DNA of 37,090 nt, taken from assembly GCA_020849665.1 (NCBI GenBank), contig JADLFX010000092.1, positions 1-37,090 of the forward strand. The letters are read 5' to 3'. Under the pieces are notes generated by a model, which was not told the origin of the DNA, made no database searches, and worked only from the letters and a program-made list of their open reading frames with translations. This DNA is from Planctomycetota bacterium (GTDB lineage: Bacteria > Planctomycetota > UBA1135 > UBA2386). The translations under genes were made by a program, and so were the position numbers. Shown piece after piece: positions 9,736 to 18,028 of this stretch. Every line of letters starts with the position of its first letter. The first letter of the stretch is position 1.

Positions 9736-10980
9736 ATGCGTCCCTTCCTGAACCGGCTCTCCACGCTCTTCGCCTCGCACGGGCTGGCGTGCGCGCTGTT
9801 GATCGTGCTCTTCGTGCTCACCTACGTCGGGACGATCGCGCAGATCGATCTCGGCCTGCACGAGGCGCAGAAGCGCTACTTCGACGCGTTCTTCGTCGCG
9901 ACGCCGATCGGGCCGATGCTCGAGCCGTTCGGCATCCACCTGCCGGAGTTCTTCGACCGCCTGCGCCTGCCGCTGCCGGGCGGCCAGCTCGTGCTGATCC
10001 TCCTGGGCCTGAACCTGATCTGGGGCGGGATCGTCCGGATGCGGCAGGGCGTGGCGACCGCAGGCATCCTCGTCGCGCACATCGGCCTGGTGTGGATGTT
10101 CGTGGCCGGTGGGGTCGAGTACCTCTACTCGGACAAGGGGGCCCTGAGCGTCTACGAGGGGGACACGAAGAGCACGTTCGTCGATCACTACGCCTGGGAG
10201 ATCGCGATCCAGGAGCGGGTCGCGGACGGCAAGGTGCGCGAACTCGTCGTGCCCGCGGAGCGCTTCGACCGGCTCCACCCGCAGCAGAAGGCGATCTTCC
10301 ATCACGACTCGCTGCCCTTCGTCCTGGAGGTAACCCGCTTCGTCCGCAACAGCCAGCCGTCGGTGGCCACCAGCGCCACGCCGGCGGGCGTCCCCGTGGT
10401 GGACGGGTTCTACCTGCGCGAGATCGAGCCCAGCACCACCGCCGAGTCCAACACCGCGGGCGTGTACGTGCGGCTCATGGACAAGGAGACGCGCACCGTG
10501 ACGCCGGGGATCCTGTGGGGGATGCCGATGGGTGATCGCATGGAGTACCTGCCCTGGACGGTCACGTCGGGCAAGCGCCAGATCGACCTCGTCCTGCGCA
10601 AGAAGACCTACCCACTGCCCTTCGCGATCCGCCTCACCAAGTTCAGCAAGGAGAACCACCCCGGCATCACCATGGCCCGCGCGTTCTCCAGCAAGGTGGT
10701 GAAGATCGAGGGCGAGAACGAGACCGGCGTCCTGATCTCGATGAACGAACCGCTGCGGCACAAGGGCTACACGCTCTTCCAGAGTTCGTGGTTCCCCCAG
10801 GACGAGGCGTATCGCGGTCCCGTGGCATCGGTGTTCAGCGTGGTCCGCAACCCCGCCGACCAGTGGCCGCTCTACTCATGCCTGATCATCGCCGTAGGAC
10901 TGGTGTTCCACTTCGGCCGGAAGCTGCTGCGCTTCCTCCGCGCCGAGATGCAGCGAACCGCCGAAGGAGGTGTCTCGTGA
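9736..10980 (+). CDS. resB: Cytochrome c biogenesis protein ResB (System II)
   Basis: ResB/Ccs1 pairs with CcsA to carry heme across the membrane and attach it to apocytochromes c. The 414-residue protein has an N-terminal hydrophobic segment (VLFVLTYVGTIAQIDLG, the usual ResB start), further membrane helices around residues 85-130, a large periplasmic region (about 140-370) and a final membrane helix (about 376-395). The segment PLRHKGYTLFQSSW near the C-terminus is typical of the family. AGGTGA sits just before the ATG and overlaps the stop of the lipoprotein gene. Its own stop overlaps the ccsA start (GTGA), so the two are translationally coupled. Confidence 0.92.
   Translation: MRPFLNRLSTLFASHGLACALLIVLFVLTYVGTIAQIDLGLHEAQKRYFDAFFVATPIGPMLEPFGIHLPEFFDRLRLPLPGGQLVLILLGLNLIWGGIVRMRQGVATAGILVAHIGLVWMFVAGGVEYLYSDKGALSVYEGDTKSTFVDHYAWEIAIQERVADGKVRELVVPAERFDRLHPQQKAIFHHDSLPFVLEVTRFVRNSQPSVATSATPAGVPVVDGFYLREIEPSTTAESNTAGVYVRLMDKETRTVTPGILWGMPMGDRMEYLPWTVTSGKRQIDLVLRKKTYPLPFAIRLTKFSKENHPGITMARAFSSKVVKIEGENETGVLISMNEPLRHKGYTLFQSSWFPQDEAYRGPVASVFSVVRNPADQWPLYSCLIIAVGLVFHFGRKLLRFLRAEMQRTAEGGVS
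10964..10972 (+). promoter_or_regulatory. Strong ribosome-binding site that fixes the ccsA start
   Basis: AAGGAGGTG is a near-perfect complement to the 16S rRNA 3' end. It lies inside the resB 3' end, four bases before the GTG at 10977, and decides that GTG over longer in-frame starts. Confidence 0.75.
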
Positions 10981-12983
10981 TCCGTTCCCTGCGTGTCCTG
11001 CTCGTGTTCGGCGCCCTGCTCGCCAGCACCCTGACGGCCCAGAAGCCCGGCGACAACTACCGGCGCTGGGATCCGGAGGTGGTCCGGATGGCCGCGGACG
11101 TGCCGGTGCAGGAGGGCGGCCGCGTCAAGCCGCTCGACACGGTCGCGCGCTTCCTGCTGCTGCGCCTGAACGGCAAGCGCTCCCTCGATCTGCCCGGCGG
11201 GCCGGACGACAAGGTGACGCTGCAGCCCACCGAGTGGCTGCTCGACGTCCTGTTCCGGCCGGAACTGGCCCGGACCTTCCCGCACTTCCTGGTCCAGAAC
11301 AGCGAGGTGCTGGACGCGATCGGCGTCGAGCACGCGGGCAAGAACAAGCGCGACCGCTACGCCTGGAACGACCTGTCGCGCTCCATCGAGAAGCTCTACC
11401 GCCTCCACGGGCAGTTCGGACGGATCGACCAGAAGAAGCGGACCACGGTCCAGGAGCAGGTCGTGCGCCTCGCGTTCGTGGTGCACGAGTTCGAGTCGAT
11501 GGCGCACCTGCTCGACTTCGCGCGCGAGGGCTTCGCCACCGAGGGCAGCAGCACGCTCAAGACCCTCTACCAGGGCCAGGCGAAGGTCGGCCTCGCCACG
11601 CTCCTCGGCAAGGCCCGGGAGCTGCGCACGGCGTACATGGAAGCCACCCAGAAGGAGGGCCAGGGTGGCGGCGAGTCGAGTCCGGATGCGGTCGCGCTCG
11701 GCAAGGTCCTCGAGAGGGTGCAGCGCCTGGGCGGCCAGGCCGACACGCTCGCGTTCTTCCCGCCGTTGGGCAGCACGCGCGAGCAGCCCCAGTGGATGAC
11801 GCCGGCCGACGTGGTGATGGCGACGCTGATGCCGATGGCCGGCGAACAGTCCTGGCACGGCCCCTTCGACCGCCAGCTCCAGAGCCTCGGTCTGCTGGAG
11901 CGCGCCGTGGGCTCGCTCGGCGATCCGGCCCTCTTCGCCAAGGACCTCGGTGCCTGGCGGGAGAGCCTCGTCGCACTGGCCGGCGAGCGCGGCGAGTACG
12001 CCAAGGTGCCCCTCGAGGTCTCGTACTATCGCTGGAACCTCTTCGCCCAGGCGCAGGGCTTCTACCTGCTCTCGTTCGTGCTCTGCGCGCTGGCGCTCCT
12101 CTGGGCGCGCTGGAAGGGTTGGCACCTCGTGCTGCCCCTCGGGCTCGCCGTCCCGACGCTGCTCGTGGTCGTGGGCGTGACCCTGCGCTGCATCCTGCGC
12201 AGCCGCCCGCCGGTGAGCACGCTCTACGAGACCATCCTCTTCGTGGCCGGCGTCGGCACCCTGGTGGCGGTGTTCCTCGAGATCTTCACGCGACGGCGCA
12301 CCGCCGTGACCCTGGGCGCGCTCTTCGGTGCGCTGGGGATGTTCCTGGCCAGTCGGCACGAGGAACAGCTCGGCCAGGACACGATGCCGCAGCTCGTGGC
12401 GGTCCTGGACACCAACTTCTGGCTCGCGACCCACGTCACGACGGTGACCATCGGCTACGCCGCCGGCCTGCTCGCCGCCGCGATCGCGCACGTGTACCTC
12501 CTCGGCAAGCTCTTCGGGCTGCGCCTGCAGGATCAGGCCTTCTACCGCAGCATCGGCCGGATGCTCTACGGCACCATCGCCTTCGGGCTGGTGTTCTCGG
12601 TGGTCGGCACGATCCTGGGCGGCATCTGGGCCAACTACAGCTGGGGGCGCTTCTGGGGCTGGGATCCCAAGGAGAACGGCGCGCTGATGATCTGCCTCGT
12701 GCAGACCGCGATCCTGCACGGCCGCATGGGCGGCTACCTGCGGGACTTCGGCATCGCCATGGCCTCGATCTTCCTGGGCATGGTGGTGGCGTTCTCGTGG
12801 TGGCACGTGAACCTGCTCGGCGTGGGCCTCCACAGCTACGGGTTCACCCACGGCACGCTGCCGGTGCTGCTGACCTTCTACGGCATCCAGGCCGGCATGC
12901 TGGGACTGGGCGCCATCGCCTGGTACCTGCGCCGGCCGGCGCCCGCCGCCGCGACCCGCGCGGCCGCAGACGCGGTCGTCTGA
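10977..12983 (+). CDS. ccsA: Cytochrome c biogenesis protein CcsA with long N-terminal extension
   Basis: CcsA is the heme-handling half of the System II synthetase. The C-terminal third (from about residue 400) has many membrane helices, the tryptophan-rich heme-binding motif WANYSWGRFWGWDPKENG and conserved histidines (WLATHVT, WWHVNLLGVGLHSYGFTHG). In front is an unusual region of about 350 residues: a signal-like segment (residues 2-21), then a soluble, probably periplasmic domain containing EGGRVKPLDTVARF. Extensions with that phrase occur, as I recall, in Bacteroidetes and Planctomycetes CcsA-type proteins. At 668 residues it is about twice the size of a plain CcsA. The GTG start overlaps the resB stop and has an excellent ribosome site. 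Confidence 0.92.
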   Translation: MIRSLRVLLVFGALLASTLTAQKPGDNYRRWDPEVVRMAADVPVQEGGRVKPLDTVARFLLLRLNGKRSLDLPGGPDDKVTLQPTEWLLDVLFRPELARTFPHFLVQNSEVLDAIGVEHAGKNKRDRYAWNDLSRSIEKLYRLHGQFGRIDQKKRTTVQEQVVRLAFVVHEFESMAHLLDFAREGFATEGSSTLKTLYQGQAKVGLATLLGKARELRTAYMEATQKEGQGGGESSPDAVALGKVLERVQRLGGQADTLAFFPPLGSTREQPQWMTPADVVMATLMPMAGEQSWHGPFDRQLQSLGLLERAVGSLGDPALFAKDLGAWRESLVALAGERGEYAKVPLEVSYYRWNLFAQAQGFYLLSFVLCALALLWARWKGWHLVLPLGLAVPTLLVVVGVTLRCILRSRPPVSTLYETILFVAGVGTLVAVFLEIFTRRRTAVTLGALFGALGMFLASRHEEQLGQDTMPQLVAVLDTNFWLATHVTTVTIGYAAGLLAAAIAHVYLLGKLFGLRLQDQAFYRSIGRMLYGTIAFGLVFSVVGTILGGIWANYSWGRFWGWDPKENGALMICLVQTAILHGRMGGYLRDFGIAMASIFLGMVVAFSWWHVNLLGVGLHSYGFTHGTLPVLLTFYGIQAGMLGLGAIAWYLRRPAPAAATRAAADAVV

Positions 12984-13026
12984 ACCGGCGCGGGAGCCGC
13001 AGCCGCGACCAGGGGGCAGGGCGGAG

Positions 13027-13839
13027 ATGGATCGCTATCCACAGACCAGCTTCGGCCTGCCGTCGCTCACGCGCGGCGTGAAGGCGCTCCTGCTGATCAA
13101 CGCCGGCCTCTACGTGCTGCACCTGGCGATCCCCGGGCAGCTCGCCGCGTGGTTGGGACTGAGCTGGTCCGGCCTGGGTGAGTACCTGGGGCTCGGCATC
13201 GTCCGGCTGGTCACGTACCAGTTCGTGCACGGCGAGGATCCGTCGCACCTGCTGGTCAACATGCTGATGCTCTACTTCTTCGGCACCATGGTCGAGGAGC
13301 GCATCGGCCAGCGGGGACTGGTGTGGCTCTACCTGCTCGCCGGAACCCTGGGCGGGATCGTGCAGGTCCTGCTCTCGCTCTTCCTGGGGACTCCGCAGCA
13401 GCTCACCGTGGGCGCCAGCGGCTCGTGCATGGGGATCCTGGTGTACGCGGCCTGCATGGCGCCGCACTCGCTGGTGATCTTCATCGTCGTCCCGATGCGG
13501 CTCTGGGTCCTGGCGGCGATCGTGGCCGGGATGGACCTGATCCGCCTCTATCTGGTCATGCGCGGCGCGCGAGGCGCGTCCGTCGCCTACGGCGCGCACG
13601 TGGGTGGGGCGCTGTTCGGCTTCCTGGCCGAGCGCAGCGGCCACTACGGGAACGTCCTGTGGCGCCTCCGCGGGGCGGTGGCGTCGTGGTCGAGGGAACG
13701 CAGGCGACGGCGCGCGGCCCGCAAGCAGGAGATCCTCGACGCGCTCCTGGAGAAGGTGGGGAAGCAGGGGCTCGGGTCGCTCACTCCGGCCGAGCGCCGC
13801 TTCCTGGAGCGCACCAGCCGCGAGCTGAGCCGGCGCTGA
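13027..13839 (+). CDS. Rhomboid family intramembrane serine protease
   Basis: Rhomboids cleave membrane proteins within or next to their helices. The 270-residue protein has six predicted membrane segments between about residues 15 and 205. It carries HLLVNMLMLYFFG, the catalytic serine motif GASGS (Ser131) and the catalytic histidine in AHVGGALFGF (His191). Both dyad residues are present, so it is probably active. The C-terminal 65 residues are cytosolic, very basic, then end in LTPAERRFLERTS, a tail common in rhomboids of this type. The start is the ATG at 13027, 43 bases after ccsA, with a modest GGCGGAG site. The substrate is unknown; the neighbouring secreted or lipoprotein products are candidates only by position. 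Confidence 0.92.
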   Translation: MDRYPQTSFGLPSLTRGVKALLLINAGLYVLHLAIPGQLAAWLGLSWSGLGEYLGLGIVRLVTYQFVHGEDPSHLLVNMLMLYFFGTMVEERIGQRGLVWLYLLAGTLGGIVQVLLSLFLGTPQQLTVGASGSCMGILVYAACMAPHSLVIFIVVPMRLWVLAAIVAGMDLIRLYLVMRGARGASVAYGAHVGGALFGFLAERSGHYGNVLWRLRGAVASWSRERRRRRAARKQEILDALLEKVGKQGLGSLTPAERRFLERTSRELSRR

Positions 13840-13886
13840 CCCCGGACGGGCGCGGCGTGGCGGCTTTGGGTATCTTCGCCGCTCCC

Positions 13887-16016
13887 ATGGCCCGCATCCC
13901 GACCCTCCTGTTCGGTGCGATCCTCACCCTGGTCCTGGCCTGCGCCGGGGCCGCCCAGGGAACGACCTACGACAGCTTCGTGCAGAAGCTCACGGCCGCC
14001 TGGCAGGCCACGGACCAGAAGACCGCGGACCGGCTGATCCGCGAGAATCCCACCCACTCGCTCGCCCACTTCGAGAACGTCCTGCGCGTGTGGACGGTCA
14101 AGCCGGACGACGGCAACCGCAAGATCCTGGACCAGCTCAAGGACGGGTTCCGGCGGGTCTACGAGACCGACACTCTGGAGCAGATGGAGCGCTACTACAG
14201 CATGCGCGGCAGCGACGGGGTGAAGGACCTCGAGAAGGCCGACAAGGTGCTCTTCGACGCCTATGCGCAGCTGGAGACCTACAAGGCCGCCAAGGACCGG
14301 GAGAACCTCGCCAAGCTGGCCGAGGGCCTGATGGCCCTGGCGCAGACCTACGAGGGCCTGGGGCACGCGATCAAGGCCGCCGAGGTCTGGTCGCTGCGGG
14401 CGTCGACCTACTACGCCCTGCCCGACGCGACCCTGGCGGAGCGCAAGGAGGCGCTCACCTCGCTGCGCTACTTCAAGGAGAAGCGCGAGGTCTGGGCCTG
14501 GACCAAGGACACGGTGTTCCTGAACAACGCCGGGTTCATCAAGGCCGAGGAGGGGCGTGTCGCCGAGGCGGAGAAGGAGGCGGAGAAGCGCAAGGCCGCA
14601 GGGTATGGCGCCGACGTCCGGGGTGCGGAAGCCCTGGTGATGCCCAGCGCCAAGGAGGAGATCGCCGAACTGCACTTCAAGGTGCAGGCCAGGCCGCAGG
14701 TCGACATGTTCGCGCGCGGCGGGCCGCAGCCCACCTTCTGGCTGGCCACGCAGGTGCAGAAGGAAGGGCCCACCGAGAACCCCTGGATGAAGGCGGCCAA
14801 GCTCTACCTCGTGCGTCCCGGCGCCAACAAGTTCGGGGTCACGCTCGACGGCAACACCGCCGACCTCAAGAAGAACCACTTCGTGCCGGTGGAGACCGCC
14901 GGCTCGGTGGCCCAGCTCAAGCCGTCGAAGTTCTTCCTCGGGCCGGACAACACGCTGCCCTATGCGCTGTGGTTCTACGTGGCCAGCGACAAGGAGCAGG
15001 TGATGGGCATGCAGCAGAACCTGGCCCCGCAGAAGGACGCGGCCACGCTCTACTTCAAGAGTGCGGCGAGCTGGAGCTGCACGCTGGCCGGGGAGACGGT
15101 CACGTTCTTCGACGACAACTGCAACGGCAAGCTCTTCGAGGAGCAGCCGTGGGACTACGGGCTCCGGGATCGCACCCTCGGCGACGGACTGGACAAGGAG
15201 AGCGCGGTGCCGGCGTTCGACTCGATGCAGGTCGGCAAGGGGACGGTGCAGCCGTTCTCTCCCTACGTGCAGATCGCCGGGAACTGGTACCACCTGCGTG
15301 GCCACGACGACGGCAGGAAGGCGGGCATCCGGCCCCTCAACCCCGAGTACTTCAAGACCGGCACCCTGCAGCTCAAGTGGGTGGGGCCGGCCGTGGCCAA
15401 GCCCGAGGTCCTGATCGTGATGGGCCGGAACGAGGCGTCGGGCATGGTCGTGAACCTGGCGGACGGCAAGCCCGCCACCGTGCCCGCGGGCGAGTACGAG
15501 ATCGCGTTCGGGCGCATCGCCGAGCCCAAGGTGGGAGGGATGATGGCGCACATCTACAAGGGACAGAGCTCCAACATCCCGGTGGGAGCCGGCAAGCCGG
15601 CCGTGCTGGAGCTGGGGGCGCCGTTCAAGGTCGACTTCGTGCGCGAAGGCAAGGACGACGAGATCCTGATCGACTCCACCCGCTTCAAGGTCCTGGGCAA
15701 GAGCGGCGAGCTCTACGCGCGCATCCAGGGCGGCGTCCCGGCCGTCGAGGTGCTGGCGTCGCGCAGCAAGGAGGGCAAGGGCGGCAAGGTGATCGGCGAG
15801 TTCATCCAGATCCCGGACCCCGACCTGCTCGGCAAGCTCGCCAGCAACACCCGCTTCGCCCAGGTCGGGATCGAGGCGGGGTTCTTCCCGATCGTGAAGG
15901 GCACCACGGAGCCGACCACGATCCTCAAGGTGAAGGCGCCGTTTCCGGGCGCCGTCGTGGGTCTGCAGCAGGCCAAGAACAAGCTCTTCGGCAAGCTCGA
16001 CCCGATCTTCCACTGA
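13887..16016 (+). CDS. Large secreted protein of unknown function
   Basis: I do not recognise a named family. The ATG at 13887 gives a clear signal peptide (MARIPTLLFGAILTLVLACA, cut near GAAQG); the open frame upstream belongs to no gene. The mature protein of about 685 residues has a helical, TPR-like first third (about 25-235, with TYEGLGHAIKAAEVWSL). The rest is mostly beta. It includes an acidic, possibly metal-binding phrase FFDDNCNGKLFEE near 413-425 and NWYHLRGHDDGRKAG after it, then beta-sandwich-like repeats to the C-terminus. A Lys/Asp-rich surface suggests a periplasmic or extracellular protein. TATCTT at 13871-13876, ten bases before the start codon, could be a -10 box, but no matching -35 is seen. 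The gene lies 47 bases after the rhomboid. Confidence 0.85.
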   Translation: MARIPTLLFGAILTLVLACAGAAQGTTYDSFVQKLTAAWQATDQKTADRLIRENPTHSLAHFENVLRVWTVKPDDGNRKILDQLKDGFRRVYETDTLEQMERYYSMRGSDGVKDLEKADKVLFDAYAQLETYKAAKDRENLAKLAEGLMALAQTYEGLGHAIKAAEVWSLRASTYYALPDATLAERKEALTSLRYFKEKREVWAWTKDTVFLNNAGFIKAEEGRVAEAEKEAEKRKAAGYGADVRGAEALVMPSAKEEIAELHFKVQARPQVDMFARGGPQPTFWLATQVQKEGPTENPWMKAAKLYLVRPGANKFGVTLDGNTADLKKNHFVPVETAGSVAQLKPSKFFLGPDNTLPYALWFYVASDKEQVMGMQQNLAPQKDAATLYFKSAASWSCTLAGETVTFFDDNCNGKLFEEQPWDYGLRDRTLGDGLDKESAVPAFDSMQVGKGTVQPFSPYVQIAGNWYHLRGHDDGRKAGIRPLNPEYFKTGTLQLKWVGPAVAKPEVLIVMGRNEASGMVVNLADGKPATVPAGEYEIAFGRIAEPKVGGMMAHIYKGQSSNIPVGAGKPAVLELGAPFKVDFVREGKDDEILIDSTRFKVLGKSGELYARIQGGVPAVEVLASRSKEGKGGKVIGEFIQIPDPDLLGKLASNTRFAQVGIEAGFFPIVKGTTEPTTILKVKAPFPGAVVGLQQAKNKLFGKLDPIFH

Positions 16017-16046
16017 CCGCCCGACCGCAGCGGAGGGGACCTCTTC

Positions 16047-17333
16047 GTGCTGGACATCAAGTTCGTCCGGGACAATCCGGATCTCGTGAAGGCAGGCGCG
16101 GTGAAGAAGCGCCTCCCCGACCGCGTCGCCGTCGTGGACCGGGTGCTGGCCCTGGACGTCGAGCTGCGCGCGCTGCTGCCGCGGATCGAGTCGATGCGTG
16201 CGGAGCAGCGCCAGGCCGGCAAGGCCATGGGCCGGCTGGCTGCCGAGGAGCGCGAGTGTCACCTCGCGGCGCAGAAGCGCCTCAAGGAGGAGCTGCAGCA
16301 GCTCGAGGACCAGGAGAAGGACCTGCGCGCCCGCCTGGAGCGTGAGGCCCTGCTCCTCCCGAACGTGCCCGCCCCCGAGGTCCCCGAGGGCAAGGACGAC
16401 ACCGAGAACCAGGAGGTGCGGCGGGTCGGCGCAGTGCCGGCCTTCGGGTTCACGCCCCGGGCCCACTACGAGGTGGGCGAACGCCAGGGCTGGCTGGACT
16501 TCGAGCGGGCCGCCAACCTCGCGGGCTCGCGCAACTACTTCCTGTTCGGAGAGCTGGCCTGGCTGCACGACGCGGTGCTCCGCTTCGCGGCCGACCACAT
16601 GAGCGGCAAGGGCTTCACCCTGGTCGATCCGCCGCTCCTGGTGCGCGACCTGGCGATGGTGGGCACCGCCTTCTTCCCCGGCGGCGAGGAACAGGCGTAC
16701 CGCTGCGAGAAGGACGAGTTGAACCTGATCGGCACGGCCGAGGTGCCGGTCACCTCGATCCACCAGGGCGAGATCCTGGACGAGGCCGACCTGCCCAAGC
16801 GCTACGTGGGGCGGTCGGCCTGCTTCCGGCGCGAAGCCGGCACCTACGGCAAGGACACGCGCGGCCTCTACCGCGTGCACCAGTTCCACAAGGTGGAACA
16901 GGTGATCGTGGACGTGGCCGATCCCGAGGTGAGCCGCCGCCATCACGAGGAGATCGTGCGCAACGCCGAGGAGGTGCTGCAGGCGTTCGAGCTGCCGTAC
17001 CGGGTGGTGGCGGTGTGCGGCGGGGATCTCGGCGTGCCGCAGATCTTCAAGTACGACATCGAGTGCTGGATGCCCTCGCGCAACCACTACGGCGAGACCC
17101 ACTCGGCCTCGCGCTTCCACGACTTCCAGGCCCGCCGCCTCAACCTGCGCTACCGGCGCAAGGCGGATGGCAAGGTGGCGTTCTGCCACACGCTGAACAA
17201 CACGGTGATCGCGAGTCCGCGGATCCTGATCGCGCTCCTGGAGATCCACCAGCAGGCGGACGGGACCGTGCGCCTGCCGAAGGCCCTGGTGCCGTACATG
17301 CGCGGCAAGGAAGTGCTGGGCAGGCCGCTGTGA
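16047..17333 (+). CDS. serS: Seryl-tRNA synthetase
   Basis: This class II synthetase charges tRNA-Ser. The 428 residues start with the coiled-coil tRNA-binding arm (about 25-105, with LLPRIESMRAEQRQAGKAMG). The catalytic core has the serine-site segment NLIGTAEVPVTS, motif 2 FRREAGTYGKDTRGLYRVHQ and motif 3 TLNNTVIASPRILIALLE. The motif 3 wording differs from the E. coli form, but I have seen this variant in bacterial SerRS. The start is a GTG with CGGAGGGG eight bases upstream. Its stop codon overlaps the next gene's GTG (GTGA). Confidence 0.97.
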   Translation: MLDIKFVRDNPDLVKAGAVKKRLPDRVAVVDRVLALDVELRALLPRIESMRAEQRQAGKAMGRLAAEERECHLAAQKRLKEELQQLEDQEKDLRARLEREALLLPNVPAPEVPEGKDDTENQEVRRVGAVPAFGFTPRAHYEVGERQGWLDFERAANLAGSRNYFLFGELAWLHDAVLRFAADHMSGKGFTLVDPPLLVRDLAMVGTAFFPGGEEQAYRCEKDELNLIGTAEVPVTSIHQGEILDEADLPKRYVGRSACFRREAGTYGKDTRGLYRVHQFHKVEQVIVDVADPEVSRRHHEEIVRNAEEVLQAFELPYRVVAVCGGDLGVPQIFKYDIECWMPSRNHYGETHSASRFHDFQARRLNLRYRRKADGKVAFCHTLNNTVIASPRILIALLEIHQQADGTVRLPKALVPYMRGKEVLGRPL

Positions 17334-18028
17334 GCGCGCACGGCGGCGGGGCGCTCGCGGCCCTGGGCGACAGGATCGCGCACTGCCGGCGCTGTCCGGA
17401 CCTGCGCGGCCATTGCACGGCGGTCGGCGCCGCGCCGCGCGCGGCGTACCGCGGGCAGGCGTACTGGAGCCGTCCGGTGCCCGGCTTCGGCGACCCACGC
17501 GCGTGGCTGTGGATCGTGGGGCTGGCGCCCGGCGCGCACGGAGCCAACCGCACCGGCCGGATGTTCACCGGCGACCGCTCCGGCGAGTTCCTGTATGCAG
17601 CCCTGCACCGCGCGGGGATCGCCAGCCAGCCCACCTCGGTCGGGCGGGACGACGGACTCGCGCTGCGCGGGGCCTGGATCTCGGCCGCCGTGCGCTGCGC
17701 GCCGCCCGGCAACCGGCCGCTGCCCCGCCACCTCGATGCCTGCTCCGGCTGGCTCGACGCCGAGTGGCGGCTCCTGCCGCGCGTCCGTGTGCTGCTCTGC
17801 CTCGGCGCGATCGCGTGGCGCGCGGCGCTGGACGCCTCGGCCCGGACCGGCGCGGCAGTGCCGCGCCCCCTGCCCCGCTTCGCGCACGGCGCCGAGCTGC
17901 CGCTGCCGGGGCGCGCGCTCCTGGCGAGCTACCACGTGAGTCAGCAGAACACCTTCACCGGGCGGCTGACCGCCGCGATGTTCGACGCCGTGCTGGCGCG
18001 CGCGGCGATCCTGGCCGCTAACCCTTGA
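17330..18028 (+). CDS. Uracil-DNA glycosylase, family 5-like (UdgB), iron-sulfur type
   Basis: The enzyme should remove uracil and related deaminated bases from DNA. The 232 residues contain motif 1 GLAPGAHGANRTGRMFTGD and the C-terminal motif SYHVSQQNTFTG, which resembles the UdgB form. Motif 1 lacks the catalytic Asp/Asn of classical UDGs, as is usual in family 5. Four cysteines (Cys19, 22, 123, 138) have the C-x2-C ... C-x14-C pattern of the [4Fe-4S] site. The GTG start overlaps the serS stop, so expression is coupled. Its 3' end overlaps the convergent rtcB gene by 11 bases. Together with the dCTP deaminase at 3.1-4.2 kb, the window holds both a dUTP-making and a uracil-removing enzyme. 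Confidence 0.9.
   Translation: MSAHGGGALAALGDRIAHCRRCPDLRGHCTAVGAAPRAAYRGQAYWSRPVPGFGDPRAWLWIVGLAPGAHGANRTGRMFTGDRSGEFLYAALHRAGIASQPTSVGRDDGLALRGAWISAAVRCAPPGNRPLPRHLDACSGWLDAEWRLLPRVRVLLCLGAIAWRAALDASARTGAAVPRPLPRFAHGAELPLPGRALLASYHVSQQNTFTGRLTAAMFDAVLARAAILAANP

Noticed and set aside
13644..17498. A 1284-codon open frame on the minus strand
   Set aside because: It is antisense to the rhomboid end, the secreted protein and serS, whose frames have clear motifs.
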